Positions 1 to 6,200 of a stretch of DNA of 22,868 nucleotides are shown one piece after another. A model generated the notes under the pieces. It made no database searches. It worked only from the letters and a program-made list of their open reading frames with translations, and had not been told where the DNA came from. The position numbers and the translations under genes are program-made. Position 1 is the stretch's first letter. Each line of letters opens with the position of its first letter. Source of the DNA: REEB481 sp041170785 (GTDB lineage Bacteria > Bacteroidota > Bacteroidia > NS11-12g > UBA955); NCBI GenBank assembly GCA_041170785.1, contig JBEDND010000008.1, positions 1-22,868 on the forward strand, read 5' to 3'.

Positions 1-62
1 AATTTCTATTTGTGCAATGTTGACTAAACCCAAATGAATACTTAGGCTTAGTTAAGCAGGAA

Positions 63-1091
63 ATGAATAGTTTTGCTGTAAGAATGGAACAACGCATAGC
101 CAGCATACGTGAACAACTAGCGCAACTAACAGTTGCCGAAAATATCCGTGCAGAAGAGTTCCGATTGAAATTTTTATCCAAAAAAGGGCTCCTTCAGCAG
201 GAGATAGATGCATTTAAGCATTTGCCCCCGGATGAGAAAAAGTTGTTGGGTAAAAGCCTGAACGACCTTAAACGTGCCGCCGAAGAATTCTATGCACGTT
301 TAAAAGAACAAGATTCAGGAGAAAAACAAACCGATCCTTCAAACGCTTTTCATCTCCCCGTTTACTTGAACGAACCAGGAGGAAAGCATCCCATCAACCT
401 CATCCGCGACGAATTGGCTGGTATCTTTCACAAGCTCGGTTTTGAATTGGTTGAAGGACCCGAAATTGAAGACGAGTGGCATAATTTCGGTGCGCTTAAT
501 TTCGCAGAGAATCATCCTGCCAGGGATATGCAGGATACTTTCTTTGCTGGAACCAGCGTGCTTCGAACACATACCAGCAGCGTACAAATTCGTGAAATGG
601 AGCGCAGGATTCCACCAATGAGGTTAATGATGCCAGGTAGGGTATTTAGAAATGAAGCTGTAAGCGCAAGAAGTAATTGTTTTTTTCACCAACTTGAAGG
701 CTTATACATCGACAAGGATGTCAGTTTTGGGGATCTCAAACAAACCTTGTACTATTTCATACAAGAACTTTTCGGGGAAAATACGAGGGTTAGGTTCAGG
801 CCTAGCTATTTCCCTTTCACGGAACCAAGCGCAGAACTGGATGTTTGGGTAGGAACGGAAACAGATGATGATTATAGGCTTACTAAGGGAACCGGTTGGT
901 TGGAAATTTTAGGTTGTGGTATGGTGCATCCCAACGTCTTGAAAAACGTAAACATAGACCCGGAAATTTACAGTGGATTTGCTTTTGGATTGGGTTTAGA
1001 TCGGATATGTATGCTTCGTTACGGCGTGAAAGATATTAGAGATTTTTTTACCGGAGATATCAGGTTTTTAAGTCAATTTGCCTCCTTCTGA
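63..1091 (+). CDS. pheS: Phenylalanine--tRNA ligase alpha subunit
   Basis: This is the catalytic alpha subunit of the cytoplasmic class II alpha2beta2 synthetase that charges tRNA-Phe; it needs PheT, which is not in the window. The 342 residues match the family length. An N-terminal helical, tRNA-binding arm (about residues 1-85) is followed by the class II core. In the core I see the FRNEAVSARS/FHQLEG motif 2 region (about 195-215), FRPSYFPFTEPSAE (about 243-256) and the motif 3 stretch GFAFGLGLDRICMLRYGV near the C-terminus. The ATG at 63 has a short purine-rich AGGAA just upstream. The stop lies inside the next gene (14-nt overlap with the lpxH-like gene), which suggests translational coupling and an operon running to prfA. 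Identification is firm. Confidence 0.97.
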   Translation: MNSFAVRMEQRIASIREQLAQLTVAENIRAEEFRLKFLSKKGLLQQEIDAFKHLPPDEKKLLGKSLNDLKRAAEEFYARLKEQDSGEKQTDPSNAFHLPVYLNEPGGKHPINLIRDELAGIFHKLGFELVEGPEIEDEWHNFGALNFAENHPARDMQDTFFAGTSVLRTHTSSVQIREMERRIPPMRLMMPGRVFRNEAVSARSNCFFHQLEGLYIDKDVSFGDLKQTLYYFIQELFGENTRVRFRPSYFPFTEPSAELDVWVGTETDDDYRLTKGTGWLEILGCGMVHPNVLKNVNIDPEIYSGFAFGLGLDRICMLRYGVKDIRDFFTGDIRFLSQFASF

Positions 1092-1857
1092 TATTCATAT
1101 TGAATTTGACCTTCCTGATGGTAAGCGAATTTATTTTGCAGGGGATTTTCATTTAGGTTACCCAAATGATGAACAGAGTAGAAAGCGGGAAGTGACCCTG
1201 GTTTCTTGGCTGTCATTTATTGAACAGGATGCCGGTGCTGTCTTTTTGATGGGAGATCACTTTGATTTTTGGTTTGAATACAATCATGTAGTGCCTGCAG
1301 GATATGTTCGTTTCCTAGGGAAAATAGCAGCAATGACAGACGCAGGAGTAAAGATCTTCATGTTCAGAGGGAACCATGATATGTGGACCCGCGGTTATTG
1401 GTCCAAAGAACTGGGTGTGGAAGTAATCAGTGATGGATGTACTATGGTAAGCCGAGGCAAGCGCTTCTACCTGCATCATGGCGATGGGCTTGGGCCTGCC
1501 GACCGCTCTTATAAGATGCTACGGCGTATCTTCCGCGCTACATGGTCCTCCTGGCTTTTTGAACGGCTTCATCCAAATTTTGGCTTTTTTATCGCCACGT
1601 CGTGGAGTAAGAGAAGCAGAAAATCTCAAGGTAACCGTTACAATAAATTTATGGGTAAAGACAAAGAATTGTTGTATCAATTTGTTTGTAACCATGAATC
1701 CGCCCATGAATATTACATTTTCGGCCACAGACATTTGGCATTGGATATTGAGGTTAATAAAACCAGACGATACATAAACACAGGCACTTGGCTCAAGTCC
1801 CCAACATACGCGGTTTTTGATGGAAAGGAAGTTGCACTCAAGGAATATAATCCTTAA
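1078..1857 (+). CDS. lpxH: UDP-2,3-diacylglucosamine diphosphatase-like metallophosphoesterase
   Basis: A calcineurin-like metallophosphoesterase of the LpxH family, which cleaves UDP-2,3-diacylglucosamine to lipid X at the cytoplasmic face of the inner membrane during lipid A synthesis. All five metal-site motifs are visible: GDFH (22-25), GDHFDFW (59-65), GNHD (98-101), HHGD (133-136) and GHRH (216-219). The 259 residues are in the usual range. No ATG lies near the N-terminus; the natural start is TTG at 1078, which overlaps the end of pheS by 14 nt and places the DxH motif at the expected distance. The next ORF begins 5 nt after its stop. Assignment to LpxH rather than a related phosphoesterase rests on the overall pattern and the W/F-rich GD motif. 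Confidence 0.85.
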   Translation: MPPSDIHIEFDLPDGKRIYFAGDFHLGYPNDEQSRKREVTLVSWLSFIEQDAGAVFLMGDHFDFWFEYNHVVPAGYVRFLGKIAAMTDAGVKIFMFRGNHDMWTRGYWSKELGVEVISDGCTMVSRGKRFYLHHGDGLGPADRSYKMLRRIFRATWSSWLFERLHPNFGFFIATSWSKRSRKSQGNRYNKFMGKDKELLYQFVCNHESAHEYYIFGHRHLALDIEVNKTRRYINTGTWLKSPTYAVFDGKEVALKEYNP

Positions 1858-1862
1858 TCAAC

Positions 1863-2663
1863 ATGAAGCCACTGTTTAGCCTGATCCTCATTATTAATGC
1901 TTTAAGGCTTAGTGATAACACAACCCACTTCAAAGAGTATCGTAAGGAACTGGGATCATTTATTTGCGTTTCAGCCGCGCCAAACGGTTACATCGTAGCG
2001 GCCAATAAAGAAGGTGTTGTCTACTTATGGGACCAAAGAGGTTCCTTAATTGGTAAACAATCCTATAGCCAGTATGGTAAAATAGATTTGATCGATGCAG
2101 CGAACCCTTTAGATATATTTATATATTTCAAACTGAATAGAAGATTAATCGTATTGGACAACCAATTGAATGTAAAAAAAGAACTGGATTTCAATAAACT
2201 TCAAAATTATCAAGTGCGTGGTTTGGGACGAGCATCGGATGGGAACTGTTGGATCATTGATGCACGCGAACAATTACTAAAGAAGATTGATTTTACAGGA
2301 AAAGCACTTCAAAGCCAAACAATTCTGCTAAATAGAACACAAGGAGGATTTGTTTTGATCCGCGACAATGGGAACCACGTAGTCTGTGGTGCAGATCAGG
2401 ACAGTATGCTGAATATTTACACTTCTTCATTATTACTTGGTGTGAAATTGAAGAAAGGTAAAAATTCCTGGTGTCTATATGGAAATGAAATTTTTGTACC
2501 TCTGAATGATTCAATACTTGGTTCCTATGACATAGCATCTCCAAAAACGGACACCATACACTGTATGGGAAATTCACCATTGAAGCAGGTCCAGGTTTAT
2601 TCCGGCGGGCTCGTGAATATGAACGCAGGAAACCTGATTTTTTACAAAAGCGAACATGAATAA
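1863..2663 (+). CDS. Uncharacterised propeller-like protein between lpxH and prfA
   Basis: No family name can be given. The 266-residue product starts with a short hydrophobic stretch (about residues 4-15, LFSLILIINALR) that could be a signal peptide or anchor. The rest consists of recurring short units of the kind VYLWDQRGSLIG, LIVLDNQLNVKKELDF and CWIIDAREQLLKKIDFTG, spaced roughly 40-50 residues apart. That is how WD40/NHL-like beta-propeller blades look (inference). It begins 5 nt after the lpxH-like stop, and its last 8 nt overlap prfA, so it is embedded in the operon and probably translated. The stretch is visibly more AT-rich than genes in the right half of the window. A periplasmic or surface role is possible but unproven. 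Confidence 0.8.
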   Translation: MKPLFSLILIINALRLSDNTTHFKEYRKELGSFICVSAAPNGYIVAANKEGVVYLWDQRGSLIGKQSYSQYGKIDLIDAANPLDIFIYFKLNRRLIVLDNQLNVKKELDFNKLQNYQVRGLGRASDGNCWIIDAREQLLKKIDFTGKALQSQTILLNRTQGGFVLIRDNGNHVVCGADQDSMLNIYTSSLLLGVKLKKGKNSWCLYGNEIFVPLNDSILGSYDIASPKTDTIHCMGNSPLKQVQVYSGGLVNMNAGNLIFYKSEHE

Positions 2664-3741
2664 ACTATTAGAAAAACTTGAGGCTATTCACGCCCGCTTT
2701 GTAGACACGGAGCAATTACTGAGCAGTCCTGAGGTTATTTCCGATTTAAAGAGGTTTACAAAGCTCAACAAAGAATACAATACATTAAAGGAATTGGAAG
2801 ATGTTTATGCAGCATACAAACACTTGTTGCATGAACAGTCCCAGGCGCGGGAGTTGCTTGATCATGAAGATGACAAGGAAATGAAGCAATTGGCGCTGGA
2901 GGTTATTGAAAAAACGGAGGATGAGCGCGGCCGATTGGAACAAAAAATAGGCGTCTTACTCATGCCTAAAGACCCACAGGATGAAAAAGATGCTGTTATG
3001 GAAATTAGGTCGGGTACAGGTGGCGACGAAGCCTGTTTGTTTGTGGGTGATTTGGCCAGAATGTACCTCCGATATTGTGAAAATCGCGGTTGGACTTGTG
3101 AAACCATAGACTACAACGAAGGCAGTGCCGGAGGTTACAGCAAGTACATTATGCTTATCAGGGGAAATTTGGTATATGGTACCTTAAAGTATGAAAGTGG
3201 CGTGCATCGGGTACAACGTGTACCTCAAACAGAAACACAAGGCCGCATCCACACTTCGGCGGTAACGGTTGCGGTATTGCCGGAAGCCGAGGAAGTAGAT
3301 GTACAGTTGAACGACCGCGACATTGAATTGCATACATCACGGAGTGGAGGTGCCGGCGGGCAGAACGTGAATAAAGTAGAAACCAAAGTTCAGCTTACAC
3401 ATAAACCCAGTGGAATCGTTGTGGTTTGTCAAACCGAACGCACCCAGTTGGGCAACAGGGAAAAAGCAATGAATATGTTGCGAACCCGCTTATATGAAGA
3501 TACTGTACGCAAGCAGGAACAGGCTATCGCCGCGCAGCGCAAAACACTGGTTTCCACGGGCGACAGGAGTGCGAAAATCAGAACATATAACTTCCCGCAA
3601 AGCCGCGTAACCGATCACAGAATCAACCTCACACTGTACAACCTTCAAGATGTGCTGCACGGAAAACTGGATGCCATTATCGAAGCGCTACAGCTTGCAG
3701 AAAACGCCGCTCGTGTGCAGCAAGGTGGATCAGATCATTAA
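2656..3741 (+). CDS. prfA: Peptide chain release factor 1
   Basis: Class I release factor that reads UAA and UAG in the ribosomal A site and triggers peptidyl-tRNA hydrolysis. At 361 residues it is full length. The catalytic GGQ tripeptide is at about 234-236 within the context SGGAGGQNVNK. The stop-codon-reading PxT motif appears as PQT (about 190-192) in HRVQRVPQTE, which together with the following GRIHTSAVTVAVLPE identifies RF1 rather than RF2. No RF2-style programmed frameshift is present. The start ATG overlaps the preceding hypothetical gene by 8 nt (ATGAATAA arrangement), so translation is probably coupled. No prmC/hemK methyltransferase gene, a frequent RF1 partner, follows; the next genes lie on the other strand. 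Confidence 0.97.
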   Translation: MNKLLEKLEAIHARFVDTEQLLSSPEVISDLKRFTKLNKEYNTLKELEDVYAAYKHLLHEQSQARELLDHEDDKEMKQLALEVIEKTEDERGRLEQKIGVLLMPKDPQDEKDAVMEIRSGTGGDEACLFVGDLARMYLRYCENRGWTCETIDYNEGSAGGYSKYIMLIRGNLVYGTLKYESGVHRVQRVPQTETQGRIHTSAVTVAVLPEAEEVDVQLNDRDIELHTSRSGGAGGQNVNKVETKVQLTHKPSGIVVVCQTERTQLGNREKAMNMLRTRLYEDTVRKQEQAIAAQRKTLVSTGDRSAKIRTYNFPQSRVTDHRINLTLYNLQDVLHGKLDAIIEALQLAENAARVQQGGSDH

Positions 3742-3742
3742 C

Positions 3743-3844
3743 TCAAACACCTGCGGCGCGCTGTTGCGCTGCGGAATCGGTGCTTTTGTTCGGCTTGGGA
3801 TCCTTTGTGCGTTTTGCCGGGGCTTTATGCGCGGATTTACTCAT
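3743..3844 (-). CDS. Candidate 33-aa lysine-rich small protein
   Basis: An ATG-to-TGA frame of 33 codons lies in the gap between the convergent prfA and purQ genes, on the purQ strand. The predicted peptide starts MSKSAHKAPAKRTKDP and ends AAQQRAAGV. It has six Lys and two Arg against two Asp, is rich in Ala, Ser and Pro, and apart from Met1 and the final Val has no large hydrophobic residue, so it would be a basic, disordered peptide. The codons (GCG, CCG, CGC, AAG, GAT, ACC) resemble those of neighbouring genes, and the GC-rich stretch ends with the frame, the flank being AT-rich. No ribosome-binding site or clear promoter is visible; it could ride on purQ read-through. Family unknown; chance cannot be excluded. 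Confidence 0.4.
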   Translation of the reverse strand: MSKSAHKAPAKRTKDPKPNKSTDSAAQQRAAGV

Positions 3845-3987
3845 GGATTCGGTGCTTCAATATCTATCCGTGGTACATTTGCCCCAAGTATGAATTTACG
3901 TATAGGGAGTTTGTATAGATAAAAGACAGCCATTGAACCACCAACGTTGCCCGGTTAAAAAAAAGAATAAGCGGTTTCGGGAAATGA
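3845..3987. other. AT-rich spacer downstream of purQ
   Basis: This 143-nt stretch separates purQ from the candidate mini-gene. It contains a run of eight A (3957-3964, a T-run on the purQ strand) and the 8-bp palindrome CAACGTTG, but I could not build a GC-rich stem directly in front of the T-run, so no intrinsic terminator is called. No start codon with a meaningful frame is seen here. Confidence 0.5.
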
Positions 3988-4680
3988 TTACGGAGCGCAA
4001 ACGTCTTCGAGTGCCTGGAATAAACCAACACCATCGGTGTTAAACAGGTGCTCAAAAGCCGCTCTCTCTGGGTGGGGCATCATGCCAAAAACATTCTTTC
4101 CTGCATTGCAAACCCCGGCAATGTTGTTTACTGAACCATTGGGATTGGCTTCCTCGTTAACAGTTCCGGAAGCATCGCAATAGCGAAACAAGACCTGTCC
4201 ATTTTCTTCCATCTGTCTCAATGTTTCCGAATCTGCATAGTAACGCCCTTCACCATGTGCAATGGGGATGTTGTAGGCCTTATGGGCATCGTAATGCGCC
4301 AACAATGGAAGGCTTGTGTTCACGGGCTTTAAAAACACGTTGCTGCACGTAAAGCGCATGTTGGTATTCCGGAGCAGGGCTCCGGGAAGCAAGCCAGATT
4401 CGCACAAAATCTGAAAGCCGTTACAAATACCCATCACGTAACCGCCTTTATGTGCAAAATCAATCACTGATGACATAATGGATGACTTGGCAGCAATGGC
4501 TCCACTTCTCAGGTAATCACCATAGGAAAAACCACCGGGCAGGAAGATAAAATCGCAGGACTTTAAGTCGGTGTCCTGGTGCCACAAGGTTTCAACAGAA
4601 CCTGGGCAATGTTCTTCCAGGGCCGCAATCAGGTCCTTGTCACAATTAGATCCGGGAAAAATTACAACTCCGAAACGCAC
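3988..4680 (-). CDS. purQ: Phosphoribosylformylglycinamidine synthase, glutaminase subunit
   Basis: Class I glutamine amidotransferase subunit that supplies ammonia to PurL for FGAR to FGAM conversion, the fourth step of de novo purine synthesis. The 230-residue length is typical of a stand-alone PurQ rather than the large fused PurL. The sequence opens RFGVVIFPGSNCDKD, carries the oxyanion region LPGGFSYGDYLR (about 47-58), the nucleophile Cys86 in GICNGFQIL and the His203/Glu205 pair in MPHPERA. It follows the SDR gene on the same strand with a 12-nt gap, so the two are probably co-transcribed. PurL and PurS are not in the window. Identification is firm. Confidence 0.96.
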   Translation of the reverse strand: MRFGVVIFPGSNCDKDLIAALEEHCPGSVETLWHQDTDLKSCDFIFLPGGFSYGDYLRSGAIAAKSSIMSSVIDFAHKGGYVMGICNGFQILCESGLLPGALLRNTNMRFTCSNVFLKPVNTSLPLLAHYDAHKAYNIPIAHGEGRYYADSETLRQMEENGQVLFRYCDASGTVNEEANPNGSVNNIAGVCNAGKNVFGMMPHPERAAFEHLFNTDGVGLFQALEDVCAP

Positions 4681-4692
4681 AATGTGGCAAAG

Positions 4693-5700
4693 TTAAGCAT
4701 TAAGCCCCAGCTGCTGCGCGCAGCGTTTAATGGTATCGCTCAAGGGTTCAAAAGTTATTCCCAGAGCCAGCGCTTTTTGGTTGTCATAGAAGCTGCTGTG
4801 TCTGCTTACGAGGATATTTTCAGACGACAAGGGCAATCGTTTACCCAACACGGGCTCTGTGGCGCGGACGAGGATGTAAAACAGCCAAAACCATACGCCC
4901 TTCATTGGAATTATGGGTTCAGGTTTGCCACAAGTACGCGCAATGTTGGCCAACAAACGTTTGTAGGAGTAGTTTTCGGATATGGCGACATATCGCTGAT
5001 GTTGAACCTGTTCATCAGCCAGTTTCAGCATCAACTTCACAGTATCTTCCACAGAAACGAACCCATTGGTTCCCGTCGGAAAAAACTTCAGTCCCTTGTT
5101 GATTCTGTGAAAAAACATATTCGATCCACTCGTTCCATCACCAGCGCCAAGAATGATTCCCGGGTTCACAATGGACCCGGAAAGGCCCTCCTCGAAACCC
5201 CTCCACACTTCCATTTCACTCAGGTGTTTGGAAACAGCATAGTTGGTGTTTAATGGACCATTGCTCCAGGTTGTTTCCTCGTTAATCACCGTATGCTGAT
5301 CGCTATTTCTTCCAAGAGCAGCGATTGAACTTACATGAAGAAAATAGGGTGTGTTACATTTCACCGCGGCATCAACAAGGTTGGCAGTCCCTTGAACATT
5401 CGTGTGCATCATCTTGGCTGCATCAGACTTGTAGAATGAAACATAGGCTGCGCAATGAAAAACAACGTCTATTCCAGCCAACGCTTTTTCCAGGGAAAAG
5501 ACATCCTCAAGGTCGCCGATTACCCATTGTAAAAGCGGATGCCCGGAATCAATACCATAGAGATTCGCCACCTTGTAGAACAAGTTGAGCGTACTGTGTT
5601 CGCGTTTCAGGGCGACCACAAGCGTGCCACGCTGCAGAAGGGAACAAGTGAGGTGTGCCCCCAACAACCCCGTGGCCCCGGTTACCAGTGTTTTACCCAT
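4693..5700 (-). CDS. NAD-dependent epimerase/dehydratase (extended SDR)
   Basis: Extended short-chain dehydrogenase/reductase of 335 residues. The N-terminal Rossmann motif GATGLLGAH (8-16) binds NAD(P). A conserved AAYVSF region is near 84-89, the catalytic Ser lies in VSSIAALG (about 123-130), and the Tyr154-x3-Lys158 pair is in YAVSK. Layout resembles dihydroflavonol-4-reductase and 3-beta-HSD-like members, which act on small carbonyl substrates or nucleotide sugars, but substrate cannot be read from sequence. It is the first gene of a two-gene minus-strand unit with purQ, 12 nt upstream of it. Its start is only 59 nt from the divergent aroQ start, so promoters of both genes must be packed there. 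Confidence 0.88.
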   Translation of the reverse strand: MGKTLVTGATGLLGAHLTCSLLQRGTLVVALKREHSTLNLFYKVANLYGIDSGHPLLQWVIGDLEDVFSLEKALAGIDVVFHCAAYVSFYKSDAAKMMHTNVQGTANLVDAAVKCNTPYFLHVSSIAALGRNSDQHTVINEETTWSNGPLNTNYAVSKHLSEMEVWRGFEEGLSGSIVNPGIILGAGDGTSGSNMFFHRINKGLKFFPTGTNGFVSVEDTVKLMLKLADEQVQHQRYVAISENYSYKRLLANIARTCGKPEPIIPMKGVWFWLFYILVRATEPVLGKRLPLSSENILVSRHSSFYDNQKALALGITFEPLSDTIKRCAQQLGLNA

Positions 5701-5712
5701 AGATGCGTATTT

Positions 5713-5741
5713 TTCCGGTTGAGCTGCGAACTTAACCGAAA
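5713..5741. promoter_or_regulatory. Imperfect inverted repeat in the SDR/aroQ divergent promoter region
   Basis: TTCCGGTT (5713-5720) and AACCGAAA (5734-5741) pair at seven of eight positions across a 13-nt spacer. They sit in the 59-nt gap between two divergently transcribed genes. A 7/8 match to the Bacteroidota -7 box (TATGTTTC, minus strand, 5740-5747) lies beside it and could serve the SDR-purQ unit. An operator role is only suggested by position. Confidence 0.2.
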
Positions 5742-5759
5742 CATAGAAGTTATTTGAAC

Positions 5760-6197
5760 ATGCGCATTGCAGTAATCAATGGACCCAACCTGAACTTGCT
5801 GGGAAGCAGAGAACCGGAAATCTACGGATCTGGCCGTTGGGAGACCTGTGAACAGGATTTGAAAAGACAGTTTCCAAACGTGGATTTTTTCTTTCATCAA
5901 AGCAATGTGGAGGGCGAACTGATCAACCTCCTGCATCAATATGGAATTCCCGGGCCAAATCAAGCAGATGGAATTGTCCTGAACGCCGGAGGCTACAGCC
6001 ATACTTCCGTAGCCATAGCAGACGCGGTAGCAGCCATAGCTGTGCCAGTCATAGGTGTGCATATCAGTAATGTGTACAAAAGGGAACCGGAACGCCACAT
6101 GGAACTTATAGCGAAAAGCTCCACGGGAGGGATTTTTGGTTTGGGTATGGAAGTCTATACCCTTGCTGTGCAGTGGTTCTTGCTACGCAAGAAGTGA
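5760..6197 (+). CDS. aroQ: Type II 3-dehydroquinate dehydratase, divergent active site
   Basis: Dodecameric type II dehydroquinase fold, expected to convert 3-dehydroquinate to 3-dehydroshikimate in the shikimate pathway. I start at ATG 5760 because MRIAVINGPNLNLLG matches the family N-terminus; an in-frame TTG 6 nt upstream is less likely. The 145 residues are standard. Conserved sites are present: Asn10, Arg17 and Tyr22 (in GSREPEIYG), Asn75 in LNAGGYSHTS, His81, His101 in VHISN, and Arg112. Two deviations stand out: the Glu of the usual Glu-x-His motif is Gly99 (VIGVHISN), and the common SNHEG loop reads SNVEG. It may be functionally altered. It converges on leuS with 3 nt between the stops. 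Confidence 0.88.
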   Translation: MRIAVINGPNLNLLGSREPEIYGSGRWETCEQDLKRQFPNVDFFFHQSNVEGELINLLHQYGIPGPNQADGIVLNAGGYSHTSVAIADAVAAIAVPVIGVHISNVYKREPERHMELIAKSSTGGIFGLGMEVYTLAVQWFLLRKK

Positions 6198-6200
6198 TAA

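Noticed and set aside
1..62. Promoter of the pheS operon
   Set aside because: No TAnnTTTG box with a matching -33 element could be placed in these 62 nt; the promoter may lie upstream of the window.
3773..3857. Two GGAATCGGTGCTT-like copies (12/13 match)
   Set aside because: They are short, only two, and one lies inside the candidate mini-gene; no larger repeat structure supports them.
3957..3964. A8 run read as the T-tract of a purQ terminator
   Set aside because: No GC-rich stem could be found directly before the T-run on the minus strand.
4579..5253. 224-codon plus-strand frame across purQ and the SDR gene
   Set aside because: It crosses the junction of two well-supported minus-strand genes and is not protein-like.
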